DNA from: Mesorhizobium sp. CA14
GTDB lineage: Bacteria; Pseudomonadota; Alphaproteobacteria; Rhizobiales; Rhizobiaceae
Assembly (NCBI RefSeq): GCF_020165195.1
Contig: NZ_JAIUHR010000030.1
Span: 1 to 64,000, forward strand
Length of the DNA: 64,000 nucleotides
Direction: 5' to 3'
Shown here piece by piece: positions 26,116 to 34,644 of this stretch (the stretch's first letter is position 1; every line of letters begins with the position of its first letter). The position numbers were made by a program, and so were the translations under genes. The notes beneath the pieces were generated by a model. It did not search any database. It saw only the letters and a list, made by a program, of their open reading frames with translations, and was not told where the DNA came from.

Positions 26116-26403
26116 ATGTTTTTGCATCTGGACACGACCTGGCTCTTGTTCGCCTTCGCGATCATCGCCGCCTTCGGCTTCTTCTTCGGCACTGCGCTCG
26201 ACGCGATCATGAAGGAGAGCGGCTTCGGCCCGACCGGCAACACACTGCTGTTCATCTTCGGCTTTTTCGTCGCGATGGTGATAGCCAACAAGCACGGCAT
26301 CAGCCTGAGCGATCTCAAGCTGGCGGTTGCCTGCGGGCTGGGCGGCGCCTTTGCCTTCATCAGCGTGCTGGCGCTGATCAAGGCCGGGATGGCGCGCCTC
26401 TAG
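26116..26403 (+). CDS. Small membrane protein of unknown function
   Basis: A 95-residue protein with three predicted membrane segments (about 8-28, 41-58, 68-90) and a conserved-looking loop AIMKESGFGPTGN between the first two. I do not recognise a family. It converges on gluQ with four bases between the stops. Confidence 0.7.
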   Translation: MFLHLDTTWLLFAFAIIAAFGFFFGTALDAIMKESGFGPTGNTLLFIFGFFVAMVIANKHGISLSDLKLAVACGLGGAFAFISVLALIKAGMARL

Positions 26404-26407
26404 CCAG

Positions 26408-27277
26408 CTAAAAGCCGATCAATCTTCTGACGTCCTGCGGCGTCATGCCCGCCGCCCGGAGGGAGGCAAGGCCGGTGTCCTTAAAGCTCTTGGACAGTTT
26501 CCTGCCGTCCGGACCGAGGATCAGGCGGTGGTGGAAATAGCGTGGCTGCGGCAGCCCGAGAAGTTGCTGCAGCAGACGCTGCACGCTTGTCGCCGAATAA
26601 AGATCCTGGCCGCGCACGACGTGGCTGACACCCTGCAGAGCGTCGTCGACGACGACGGCGAGATGGTAGCTGGTCGGGATGTCGCGGCGGGCGACGATGA
26701 CGTCGCCCCAGGCCCGCGGTTGCGCTTCGATCGCTCGCGTCGCCGACATCGTCTCATTGGTGAACTCCACCCATGACAGGCCGGCCGTGACGCGCGCCAT
26801 CGCCGCCTCGACATCGAGCCGCCAGGCGAAGGGCATGTTGTCCGCGATGCGCCGCTTGCGCTCGCTGGCCGACAGGGCCCTGTCGAGCGGCGGGTAGAGC
26901 GGCACGCCGTCCGGATCGCGCGGCCAGTCGCGGCCGCCGGTCTCGGCGATGAAGGCGCGGATCTCGCCCCGGCTCATGAAGGCGGGATAGACGAGTCCCT
27001 CGGCGATCAGCCGCTCGAGCACGTCCCTGTATTCGGCGAAATGCTCGGACTGGCGACGCACCGGTTCTTCCCAGCGCAACCCCAGCCATTCGAGATCGCG
27101 AAAAATGCCGGCCTCGAATTCGGGCGTGCAGCGCAGGACATCGATATCCTCGATGCGCAGCAGCAGGCGCCCGCCAACCTGCGCCGCCATGCGCTGGTTG
27201 AGCAGAGCCGAGTAGGCATGGCCAAGATGCAATTCGCCATTGGGGCTCGGCGCGAAGCGGAATGTCAGGAGTGTCAT
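26408..27277 (-). CDS. gluQ: Glutamyl-Q tRNA(Asp) synthetase
   Basis: A 289-residue paralogue of the glutamyl-tRNA synthetase catalytic domain. HIGH-type motif HLGH (17-20) and KLSKS (about 262-266) are intact; there is no anticodon-binding domain, as expected for GluQRS, which attaches glutamate to queuosine at position 34 of tRNA-Asp. The zinc-site cysteines of the E. coli enzyme are absent (the region reads YPAFMSRGEIR), so this is probably a zinc-free form. Confidence 0.93.
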   Translation of the reverse strand: MTLLTFRFAPSPNGELHLGHAYSALLNQRMAAQVGGRLLLRIEDIDVLRCTPEFEAGIFRDLEWLGLRWEEPVRRQSEHFAEYRDVLERLIAEGLVYPAFMSRGEIRAFIAETGGRDWPRDPDGVPLYPPLDRALSASERKRRIADNMPFAWRLDVEAAMARVTAGLSWVEFTNETMSATRAIEAQPRAWGDVIVARRDIPTSYHLAVVVDDALQGVSHVVRGQDLYSATSVQRLLQQLLGLPQPRYFHHRLILGPDGRKLSKSFKDTGLASLRAAGMTPQDVRRLIGF

Positions 27278-27368
27278 CTCTCGGGCGGTATTCGGGTTGA
27301 AAGGCGCTTCCGCCGGTTGCTAGTTAGCCATCAATTGCCACTTCGCGGGCGCCCTGGGAACAAGCAAC

Positions 27369-28028
27369 GTGCAACGCATCGCCTCGCTCGACGACATTGC
27401 GGCAGGGCTCGACGCGCTCTGCCGGATCGATCCGCGGCTGGCGACCGTGCGCGGCAAGGCTGGCGAGGTGCCGCTCCGGCTGTCGGAACCTGGCTTTCAA
27501 AGCCTCGCTTCCATTATCGTTTCGCAGCAAGTTTCCCGCGCGAGCGCCGACGCCATCTTCGGGCGGCTGGTGAAGCTCGTCGACCCGCTGACGCCGCAAG
27601 CAATCCTTGCCGCCGGCGAGAACGTGTTTCGCGAGGCCGGGCTGTCGCGGCCGAAACAGCGCGGGCTGCTCGCCGTCGCCGAAGCGGTGGCCGGCGGGCT
27701 CGATCTCGATCACCTGTGCACGCTTGACGCCGGCGACGCGATCGCGGCGATGACGGCCGTGCCCGGCATCGGCCCATGGACGGCCGAATGCTACCTTTTG
27801 TTTGCCGCCGGCCACCCGGATGTGTTTCCTGCGCGCGATGTCGCGCTGCAGACGGCGGTCGGTCATGCGCTGGGCATCGAGCCGCGTCCGCCGGAGAAAA
27901 TGCTTATCCGGCTGGCCGAATCATGGAGCCCGTGGCGGGGTGTCGCGTCGCGGCTTTTCTGGGCCTATTATCGGGAACTGAAGGGCAGGGACGCGGCGCC
28001 CTCCGCCGAAATGACCAAAAAAGCCTGA
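27369..28028 (+). CDS. alkA: DNA-3-methyladenine glycosylase II
   Basis: A 219-residue helix-hairpin-helix glycosylase: SIIVSQQVSRASA, the hairpin VPGIGPWTAECYLLFAAG (about 136-153) and the catalytic Asp in ARDVALQ. It removes alkylated purines in base-excision repair. It lacks the N-terminal domain of E. coli AlkA, as many short bacterial forms do. GTG start at 27369. Confidence 0.88.
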   Translation: MQRIASLDDIAAGLDALCRIDPRLATVRGKAGEVPLRLSEPGFQSLASIIVSQQVSRASADAIFGRLVKLVDPLTPQAILAAGENVFREAGLSRPKQRGLLAVAEAVAGGLDLDHLCTLDAGDAIAAMTAVPGIGPWTAECYLLFAAGHPDVFPARDVALQTAVGHALGIEPRPPEKMLIRLAESWSPWRGVASRLFWAYYRELKGRDAAPSAEMTKKA

Positions 28029-28139
28029 AAATCATTCGGTTTTGGCGATTTCGACGCACGACAATCCGCTTCACATCCCTGTCATGTCGGGCTTACAGTA
28101 TCCGCGCCGTTCGGTTCTAGAAGCAAGGAGGCGAAGGAC

Positions 28140-28697
28140 GTGACGGTTGCCGTATCTCCGGATGGGCTTCCCGCGCTGGTGCTGAACGCGGACTACCGTC
28201 CGCTCAGCTACTACCCCCTGTCGCTCTGGTCGTGGCAGGACGCCATCAAGGCCGTCTTCCTCGACCGGGTGAACATCGTCGCCGAATACGAGCACGCCGT
28301 CTCTTCGCCGACCTTCTCGATGAAGCTGCCGAGCGTGGTCAGCCTCAAAGCCTATGTGAAGCCGTCCAGGCATCCCGCCTTCACCCGCTTCAACGTCTTC
28401 CTGCGCGACCGCTTCCAGTGCCAGTATTGCGGAACGCCCGAGGATCTGACGTTCGACCATGTCATCCCGCGCCATCGCGGCGGAGCGACGACCTGGGAGA
28501 ATGTCGTCGCCGCCTGCTCGCCCTGCAACCTCCGCAAGGGCGGCATGATGCCGGCCCAGGCCAAGATGTGGCCGCTGCAAAAACCCTATCAGCCGACGGT
28601 GCACGACCTGCACAACAACGGCCGCCTGTTCCCGCCCAACCATCTGCATGAAAGCTGGATGGATTATCTCTACTGGGATGTCGAACTCGAACCTTGA
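28140..28697 (+). CDS. HNH endonuclease
   Basis: A 185-residue protein with a central HNH domain (about 90-150): two zinc CxxC pairs, CQYCG and CSPCN, around the catalytic FDHVIPRHRGG. Starts LVLNADYRPLSYYPLS, the conserved opening of a widespread chromosomal HNH family with no known target. AAGGAGGCG precedes the GTG at 28140. It stands alone and is probably a resident gene rather than mobile cargo. Confidence 0.9.
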   Translation: MTVAVSPDGLPALVLNADYRPLSYYPLSLWSWQDAIKAVFLDRVNIVAEYEHAVSSPTFSMKLPSVVSLKAYVKPSRHPAFTRFNVFLRDRFQCQYCGTPEDLTFDHVIPRHRGGATTWENVVAACSPCNLRKGGMMPAQAKMWPLQKPYQPTVHDLHNNGRLFPPNHLHESWMDYLYWDVELEP

Positions 28698-29107
28698 GAT
28701 CGTTCGAGAATTCGGGAGGCTGGCCGTCTGGAGCGATTGTCTGCGCTTGCGATGCTCACGGACCTACCAGACCGTGTGATTATCAGACACACCCCCATAC
28801 CGGACCAGCTCGCTCATCCTTACTTTTCGATGGCTTCGCGTTTAAGGACGGGCTTCCCCCACTCCGTCGCTGCTTCGCAGCGCCACCTCTCCCCCCTCCG
28901 GAGGGAGAGGAAGGGAGCTTGTTTGAAGGAGCGCTGGCTACGATGGGCTCGCGCCGTTCCTCTACCCCGTCGATCGGGGGAGAGGTGGCTCGGCGAAGCC
29001 GAGACGGAGTGGGGGTCGACCTGGCTCGGACGTCGACGGCCGCGCCATCCGCGTCAGCCTGCCGAATTTTTGCTCGAACTCTGCGTCGCGTTTCTCGATC
29101 AATTGGC
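28698..29107. repeat. Gene-free region with a palindromic repeat (28853-29017)
   Basis: The 410 bases between the HNH gene and dsbB hold no convincing gene. The arms at 28853-28915 and 28957-29017 are inverted copies of CCCCCACTCCGTC...CTTCGC...GCCACCTCTCCCCC. Each arm also has a small hairpin of its own (CTGCTTCGCAG; CTCGGCGAAGCCGAG). It resembles the palindromic intergenic units common in rhizobial genomes. Confidence 0.7.
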
Positions 29108-29626
29108 TCAGTCGCGAGACAACGCGCTGCGGAAGGCGACGGCGGCGAGGACGAGGCTGGCGATGGCGTTCCAGCCGGCGAGCGACAGACCGAGGATGCG
29201 AAGCGCCGCCTTGTCGCAGGAGGGCGGCACGAATTTGTCGAGCGCGTCGAGCACGCCCTTGCCGCCGGTGTCGACCGGGCCGGCCCCGGCGGTGCAGTCG
29301 GCCGGACCTTGCCACCACGCCCATTCGACGCCCGAATGGTAGACGCCGAGATAGAGGCCGTAGAGCATCAACAGGCCGCCGATCGCAAGCAGCCCGCGCG
29401 TCGCCCAGGCGGGCGCACGCAGCATCGAGGCGATCGCCGCCAGCACCATCAGCGGCACGCCGATATAGTAGGGCGTGCGCTGCTCGAGGCAGAGATGGCA
29501 GGGGATATAGCCGCCGATGTATTGGAAGGCGAGCGCGGAGCCGACGGTCGCGGCCATGGCGATGGCGAGAAAGAGCGCCGCGCGGGTGCGCTGGCGTCCG
29601 GTGTCGGCATTCATGGTCGCGGTCAT
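29108..29626 (-). CDS. dsbB: Disulfide bond formation protein B
   Basis: A 172-residue inner-membrane protein with four membrane segments. The first redox pair is CHLC (about 43-46) followed by EQRTPYY; the second pair lies in the periplasmic loop at PADCTAG and PPSCDKA. DsbB passes electrons from DsbA to quinone to make periplasmic disulfides. It lies 23 bases after the DedA-like gene and probably shares its transcript. Confidence 0.92.
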   Translation of the reverse strand: MTATMNADTGRQRTRAALFLAIAMAATVGSALAFQYIGGYIPCHLCLEQRTPYYIGVPLMVLAAIASMLRAPAWATRGLLAIGGLLMLYGLYLGVYHSGVEWAWWQGPADCTAGAGPVDTGGKGVLDALDKFVPPSCDKAALRILGLSLAGWNAIASLVLAAVAFRSALSRD

Positions 29627-29649
29627 CTATCGGGTCCGTCGCTGCGTTG

Positions 29650-30237
29650 CTATCCGTGGGCGTATCTGACGAGGATATAGAGCAAAATCAGGGCGGCGGC
29701 GCCGCCGCCGACAATCAATCCCAAGCGCTTTTCGATGAACTCCTTGATCTCCTCGCCATAGCGGCGCAGCAGCCAGGCAAGCAGCAGGAAACGCGCGCCG
29801 CGCGCCACGATGGCCGAGACGACGAAGACCAAAAGATTGACGTGAAGCGCCCCGGCCAGAATGGTGACGACCTTGATCGGCGGCATGTGTGCAGCGCCGG
29901 ATGTGACGAGCAGCACCAGCATCAGCCCCGCGCCGGACGACTGCCACCTCTCGAACGTATCAAGGCCGCCGAAATGCTCCAGGATCGGCCGTGCTATCGT
30001 GTCGTAGGCATAATAGCCGATCAGCCAGCCGGCTATGCCGCCCAGCACGGAAGCAGCCGTAGCCGTCAGCGCGTAGCGATAGGCGCGTTTGGGCGCCGCC
30101 AACGCCATGGGCAGGAACAGCACGTCGGCCGGTATGAAAAACACGGAGCTTTCGACGAAGGCGATGAAGGCCAGCCACCATTCGGCGGACTTGCGCGCCG
30201 CCAGCGACAGGGTCCAGTCGTAAAGTCCGCGAAGCAT
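29650..30237 (-). CDS. YqaA/DedA-like membrane protein (VTT domain)
   Basis: A 195-residue membrane protein of the SNARE-associated/VTT family: EWWLAFIAFVESSVFFIPADVLFLPMALA in two adjoining stretches, the GGIAGWLIGYYAYDTI re-entrant loop and a C-terminal membrane segment. DedA-family proteins move lipids such as undecaprenyl phosphate or phosphatidylethanolamine across the membrane; YqaA itself is unstudied. ATG 30237 (MLRGLYDW) chosen; the open frame upstream runs through the tRNA gene and is not coding. Confidence 0.85.
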   Translation of the reverse strand: MLRGLYDWTLSLAARKSAEWWLAFIAFVESSVFFIPADVLFLPMALAAPKRAYRYALTATAASVLGGIAGWLIGYYAYDTIARPILEHFGGLDTFERWQSSGAGLMLVLLVTSGAAHMPPIKVVTILAGALHVNLLVFVVSAIVARGARFLLLAWLLRRYGEEIKEFIEKRLGLIVGGGAAALILLYILVRYAHG

Positions 30238-30574
30238 CGGCTCTCCTAATGCAGTCGACACAATTCCGGACGGAAAACCGCAGCGCACTTTTCCTGGAAT
30301 TGCTCTGATCAATGTCACCCGAGACGCTTGGCGGTTTTGGGCAACGGCAGGCAGGAAGACAAGGACCCAAAGCGCCGCATCCCAGCTTCCGGATGCGAGG
30401 CGCTCAACGCTTCGCCTGTCTAGAAAGATTTTCCGCGCCGCACAATGTCCTGCGTCGCCACGATGGCCGAAGGATGGGCAATGCCACTGGCCGCGCGGGC
30501 AAATCCGCAACAGGCCAGTTGACGAACACCCATCCGCCCGTATAGTCCGCGCCCATCCAGGCCGCCCGGCCTGA
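30238..30574. repeat. Intergenic region with dispersed repeat copy 2 (30262-30306)
   Basis: No gene is seen between the DedA-like gene and tRNA-Leu. Bases 30262-30306 are bounded by CAATTCCGG and GGAATTGCTCT and contain CGCACTTTTCC, the second half of the dispersed repeat at 11046 and 48914; the hairpin half is missing. The tRNA promoter must lie in the rest. Confidence 0.65.
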
Positions 30575-30659
30575 GCCCCTATGGCGGAATTGGTAGACGC
30601 GCTCGACTCAAAATCGAGTTCCGCAAGGAGTGCTGGTTCGATCCCGGCTAGGGGCACCA
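30575..30659 (+). tRNA. tRNA-Leu (anticodon CAA)
   Basis: An 85-base gene. Acceptor stem GCCCCTA pairs with TAGGGGC, discriminator A, encoded CCA. The anticodon stem-loop CTCGA-CTCAAAA-TCGAG places CAA at positions 34-36, reading UUG leucine codons. A long variable arm and the T-loop GGTTCGATCC are typical of tRNA-Leu. Its 3' end is the attachment site of the element that follows. Confidence 0.95.
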
Positions 30660-30660
30660 C
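30642..30660. repeat. Attachment site (tRNA side) of the integrative element
   Basis: TCCCGGCTAGGGGCACCAC, 19 bases covering the tRNA-Leu T-arm 3' half, acceptor strand and CCA plus one base. It is repeated exactly at 43914-43932. Outside the 19 bases the flanks differ (A and T here, G and C there), so the repeat limits are clear. Confidence 0.88.
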
Positions 30661-30752
30661 TTCCCACCCGAGAAGCCTTGAAAGCCAAGGGTTGCAAGGA
30701 CTTCCGCGTTCCCCGAGGTACACATTCAGGTACACCAAGGGGTACAAATCGA

Positions 30753-32138
30753 ATGAGATTGGTTTTGAAGCACGTCCAGAAGCGGGGCGAGATTTGGCGC
30801 TACAGGCGGAAGGTTCCCGGTCCGCTCCGGGAGATACTCGGTAAGGGCGAACTGGTCGCGCCGCTGGGTGGAAGCGAACAGGAGGCCATCAGGCGGTATG
30901 GCCGGGTGCATGGGGCAGCCGAGCAGACTTTGGCCGATGCAAAGCTCCGGCTGGCCGAGGCGCGGGGTCAGATTCCGCCGCGCATCGAAACACCCTTGGA
31001 CCGTTTTTTCAAAACACGTGACGCCGTGAGGGCGCTGGGATTTGATCCGGAGGCACCTGCCAGTGAGGCCGAGTGGTTCCAACGCTCCGCCGTGGCCGAG
31101 AGCTTGGTTGCCGGGAGGCCGACGGACCCGCAGACGGGCTATCCCTTGGATGTTGCGCCGGTGGAGACGGCCCTAATCTCGGCGCTCCATTCAGGGCTGG
31201 GAAAGTCGCCGCTCCCGACGCTGGAGGACGCCAAGAGGCTTTACCTAGCAGACCGAGCAAAGCGCTCTAGGGGCGGCGACCTGGCGCGGAAGAAAGACGA
31301 GCAGCGGGCAGAGCGTGTCGTCGGTCACGTCATCGAGGCCCTCGGCAAGAACCCCGACCTTACAGAGCTGCGCCGGGCAGACGCCCGTACCGTGCTCGAC
31401 CACATGCTTCGCGTCGTCAACAGCCCGTCCACGGTCGAGCGGTATTTGAACGACATCAGGGCGATCATCAATCACGCCCTCAAAGAAATGGACCTCGGCC
31501 GCATCGCTAACCCGTTCACTGGGCTGGAAGTCGGAAGCGCGGATGACAGCGAGACGGCCAAGGACAAGCGGCGTTCGCTTACTCAGGCGGAGCTTGCCGC
31601 CATTCGTACGCGGATTGACACGCTGTCCCGCACCGATGACCTTAAGCACCTCTGGCGCATCCTAGAGGGGACTGGGTGTCGCCTTGCGGAGGTCACGGGT
31701 GCCCGGACCGTTGACGTAGTAGTGGACGGAGAGCTTCCCCATATCAGCGTCCAGTGGCACGAAGGGCGACGTATTAAGACCCACTCCTCGCGCCGAAAGG
31801 TGCCTTTGGTGGGCGAGGCGCTGGAGGCGGCAAAGGCCGCGCTGAAGACGGCCGGGGAGGGCGCGTTGCTGTTTCCTCGCTACGGCGGGGCTACCGGCCC
31901 CACGAGCGCATCTGGTGCTCTCATGAAGCATGTTCGGGCTGTCGTCAAAGATCGCAAGGCGGCGGTGCATTCCCTTCGGCACAACATGAAGGACCGCCTC
32001 CGGGTGGGAGGGGTGCCGAAGGCGACCCAAGACATGATCCTCGGGCACGCAAGCGGGGGCGTTGGGGAGACCTACGGGAGTGACGAGGCGCGGCTTAGGG
32101 TGGCGATGGAAGCAATGAGGAAGGCCGCGACCGAGTAG
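30753..32138 (+). CDS. Tyrosine-type site-specific integrase
   Basis: A 461-residue phage-type integrase. The C-terminal catalytic domain (about 280-455) has the active residues: Arg in GTGCRLAEV, HSLRH (HxxR), GHASGG and the nucleophile Tyr in GETYGSDE. A SAM-like core-binding domain precedes it and the N-terminus (KRGEIWRYRRKVP) resembles the arm-binding region of P4/Rhizobium-type integrases with DUF6538. Start ATG 30753. It should recombine the tRNA-Leu attachment sites. Confidence 0.93.
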   Translation: MRLVLKHVQKRGEIWRYRRKVPGPLREILGKGELVAPLGGSEQEAIRRYGRVHGAAEQTLADAKLRLAEARGQIPPRIETPLDRFFKTRDAVRALGFDPEAPASEAEWFQRSAVAESLVAGRPTDPQTGYPLDVAPVETALISALHSGLGKSPLPTLEDAKRLYLADRAKRSRGGDLARKKDEQRAERVVGHVIEALGKNPDLTELRRADARTVLDHMLRVVNSPSTVERYLNDIRAIINHALKEMDLGRIANPFTGLEVGSADDSETAKDKRRSLTQAELAAIRTRIDTLSRTDDLKHLWRILEGTGCRLAEVTGARTVDVVVDGELPHISVQWHEGRRIKTHSSRRKVPLVGEALEAAKAALKTAGEGALLFPRYGGATGPTSASGALMKHVRAVVKDRKAAVHSLRHNMKDRLRVGGVPKATQDMILGHASGGVGETYGSDEARLRVAMEAMRKAATE

Positions 32139-32209
32139 CTTACTTCTTTGTCGGCCGAGTTGGTGGTGGAGGCGGGGGAGATGATGGTTTGCCGCCGCCC
32201 ACCCCGCCC

Positions 32210-32733
32210 CTAGGGACTGCTGGGGCTGGCGTTGGGCTGGGGGTTCCCTTTTGAAAGGGGCTTGGCGGACGGGGTGGCTGTGCCATTGGGGATATTTCTC
32301 GTGCTCGTGTAGGCGTGAAGCGTCAAGAAAGAAACGCCGAGCAGAAATAGCACAAGCGCGGCGATATTGAGAGCCCGAGTTGTCCCCCTGAATGGATTTC
32401 CACCATTTTCATACGCCGTCGCAGTGATGAGGCACTTGTCTATTTTCTTGATTTCTCGCTGCGCATCTTCTCCCCCCGTAAAGTAGGAGATGATATTCGC
32501 CGATATGGCAGCGCCGAAACAAAGCCAGGAAGCGAGCAGGAAGTGGCTGACGGCTGCGCCTCCCCCGATCTTGTCCATGAAGACAATCGATATGCCGAGA
32601 GCTCCGCTCGATATGCTTAGAAGCGACTTGTCCAAAGTGGCCAGTTGGTCCGACCGAAGCTCCACCATGGCTTCTCGGTGCTTCAAAAGGCCTCGAAGTA
32701 CGTGTTGGGTAGGTCGTCGCTCTCATCCGTCAT
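32210..32733 (-). CDS. Small membrane protein with a frame break near its start
   Basis: The main frame (32210-32686, TTG start) gives 158 residues with three membrane segments and a Pro/Ser-rich tail. A 16-codon frame from ATG 32733 (MTDESDDLPNTYFEAF) overlaps the stop of the gene before it (ATGA) and ends in TGA at a run of four T. A one-base shift at that run (32685-32688) joins YFEAF to LKHREAMVEL into one protein that looks more natural. It could be a real frameshift mutation, a read error, or a short leader whose stop overlaps a TTG restart. Family not recognised. Confidence 0.6.
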
Positions 32734-33311
32734 TTTGTGGGAACCGGGGGAAACGGGTTCTGCGACGGCGGCTGCATCGGGGTGACTGGCAACGCCCGAA
32801 CACCTTGGAGCAACTCATTCAAGAGCGTCATATTGTGGCGCTGCATGTTCTGATCGTTATTCCACCCGTTCGGCCCATAGGACAGCTTGGCCAAATCGTG
32901 CTTGTCATATTTGTAACCCAACTCCCGCCCCATGGCGTGTAGCATTGAGACAAATAGGTCTTCTCGTTGATCAGAGTGCCGATCCTGTCCCTCCGGCATC
33001 GGTAAGGGCGCCGATAGATGGGCGAGATAGTCTCTGAAGGGCGCCATGACATTCTCGACGCCATAGAATTCAAGATCCACAAGGTTGAGGGCTGCGACGT
33101 GAACCGGATCGAGCCTCGCCCTCCGTGTTCCCATTAGGTCCTGGAAAACCTTCAACCGGCGCCGCTTCCTGTCGGTCCAGCGTTGCTGAAATCGGTCAAT
33201 CGCTACAGCCAGAATTGGCCCTAAAATAATTGCGGCTATTGTCGCTATGTCTATCCACCGCAATCCAAGGAACACAACGGCGTCCACGTTAAGCGCTCCT
33301 GATTTTGTCAA
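32730..33311 (-). CDS. Membrane-anchored protein, possibly DUF6680
   Basis: A 193-residue protein with one membrane segment (about 20-38, IATIAAIILGPILAVAI) followed by a basic cytoplasmic region: RKRRRLKVFQDLMGTRRARLDPVHVAALNLVDLEFYG in adjoining runs. The 'RR..VF..LM.TR...' block before 'HV.ALN..D..F' matches my memory of DUF6680 proteins, but I cannot confirm it. Function unknown. It overlaps the start of the upstream GrlR-like gene by 23 bases and shares ATGA with the next gene. Confidence 0.65.
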   Translation of the reverse strand: MTKSGALNVDAVVFLGLRWIDIATIAAIILGPILAVAIDRFQQRWTDRKRRRLKVFQDLMGTRRARLDPVHVAALNLVDLEFYGVENVMAPFRDYLAHLSAPLPMPEGQDRHSDQREDLFVSMLHAMGRELGYKYDKHDLAKLSYGPNGWNNDQNMQRHNMTLLNELLQGVRALPVTPMQPPSQNPFPPVPTK

Positions 33312-33651
33312 ACTTAGCGTTGATTGGCCCGATGGGCGTCTCGATCCGGTGTACGTCCGTGCGATTGAATTCGACAGGGAGCCGTAGCGGAACCTCTACG
33401 CCCCCCGGTTCGGCGTCGGCAGATATGCCGGTAATCGTTTGGTTGCCCATAGCCGGGGTGAAATGGATTTTGGCTTCGATATGCTTGCCATCGTCAGTCA
33501 AGGCGTACTCGCCATCATATCGGCCCCCGCCGGCGTCCGCACCGACGACGAGACCCTCCTTAAACACGAATATGCCAATCGAGTTTCCTGCCAATCCCGA
33601 AAAGTAAGCAGTATAGAACCCGTCAATAGGGGTACGTTTTGAGTTAGCCAT
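33289..33651 (-). CDS. GrlR-like small beta-barrel protein
   Basis: A 120-residue protein: DGFYTAYFSGLAGNSIGIFVF, GLVVGADAGGGRYDGEY, then a strand-rich half ending INAKFDKI. The 'G.Y...F....G.G..V...G...GGD....Y.G.Y' spacing resembles GrlR-type regulators and their lipocalin-like fold. In enterobacteria GrlR binds the activator GrlA; no GrlA is present here. Function in this element is unknown. Confidence 0.6.
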   Translation of the reverse strand: MANSKRTPIDGFYTAYFSGLAGNSIGIFVFKEGLVVGADAGGGRYDGEYALTDDGKHIEAKIHFTPAMGNQTITGISADAEPGGVEVPLRLPVEFNRTDVHRIETPIGPINAKFDKIRSA

Positions 33652-33845
33652 CCCACGCCCTCAAAGTGTATCTGCGAACGAAGTAGGAATTTCGCCCGCA
33701 ATATTTCAATAGGGTCCAGCCGATTTACCCAAAAAAGTTTTGAGCCAGCGTGTGTCACGTACCGGGCGCTGTCGAAGACTGTGCGCGATGTCACCGGGAA
33801 GGATGCAGGATTCGGCCGCTGGTTTGGAGCCAGGTCAAAGAGGCT

Positions 33846-34088
33846 TCAACTCTGCGGCTTCACAAGCGAATACGTCTCGCCGGTCGCATGGTTTTCAAGG
33901 ACATACTCTGACACGAGATGCAATTCCGGCCCGTCTATGTGACCTAGAAAGTAGCGCCCGCCGGCACTGCTATTCCCAACTCCTTCAGCCGCGTTCATGT
34001 CGGCAAAGTCGCCGCGCGTGACCCATATGATGCCCTGCCGATTACCAGCCGCGTCGAACGCCACGAGACCTTTATGTTGCATTGCCAT
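33846..34088 (-). CDS. Hypothetical protein
   Basis: An 80-residue soluble protein, starting MAMQHKGLVAFDAAGNRQG, with alternating beta-like segments and no motif I recognise. It lies between the GrlR-like and GvpU-like genes, with about 195 gene-free bases on its downstream side, and has the same orientation as both. Confidence 0.5.
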   Translation of the reverse strand: MAMQHKGLVAFDAAGNRQGIIWVTRGDFADMNAAEGVGNSSAGGRYFLGHIDGPELHLVSEYVLENHATGETYSLVKPQS

Positions 34089-34146
34089 TACCCCGCTGGA
34101 TCGATGCCCCGTTAATACTAGTGCGCTCCAGCTTCGCCAACGGGGC

Positions 34147-34644
34147 TTAGCGGAGGCCGTTCACTCGTCTCCCGTTAAGGTGCCCATGAGGAACCCTTGA
34201 ACTTCGCAAATCCTGCCGCGCCCACCACGCTCCCTCATTGACTGGGATGCCCTGGCTTGGGCCAAAATATATGTGTGCGTTTTTGAGGTGAATGAAATTC
34301 GGCGGCGTCTTAGGCGTGCTGTCTTCGGGGTCTGAATTGTAGAGGTCGCCGTGACTTGCGTACAGTTCCGCTAGCTGGGTCGCCAAATCGGGAGCGTTCT
34401 CCCGCAATCCATCTGCGACCGCCTTCCCAAATTCCTCGAAATACTGCTTTCCAGATGTAAGTTCGCCGCTAACTAAAGAGCCGCCCACAGTGAGTGTAAT
34501 CTTTAAGGTCAAGCCGCCAGTATTCACCATGTCGACCAAACTCTGGAGAAACCAGTCATTCACCGGTCCAACCGGCGGAACATCGCTGTCTCCAGATTTA
34601 CCAGCCCGGTTCTCGCTTTCCTTTTCGTCCCCAGCGGTCGTCAT
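34147..34644 (-). CDS. GvpU-like protein with a frame break near its C-terminus
   Basis: The open frame gives 165 residues: an acidic N-terminus, DWFLQSLVDMVNTGGLTLKIT, VGGSLVSGELTSGKQYFEEF and NFIHLKNAHIYFGPSQGIPVNEGAWW. This matches the small alphaproteobacterial family annotated as gas vesicle accessory protein GvpU. After GAWW the frame turns into an unrelated Arg-rich tail. Removing one G from the GGG at 34221-34223 gives WWRGRICEVQGFLMG and a stop at 34161, the expected family ending. No gas vesicle genes are nearby, so the name says little about function. Confidence 0.55.
   Translation of the reverse strand: MTTAGDEKESENRAGKSGDSDVPPVGPVNDWFLQSLVDMVNTGGLTLKITLTVGGSLVSGELTSGKQYFEEFGKAVADGLRENAPDLATQLAELYASHGDLYNSDPEDSTPKTPPNFIHLKNAHIYFGPSQGIPVNEGAWWARQDLRSSRVPHGHLNGRRVNGLR

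Noticed and set aside
34147..34644. Gas vesicle gene cluster
   Set aside because: Only a GvpU-like protein is present; no gvpA, gvpN, gvpF or other vesicle gene is seen.
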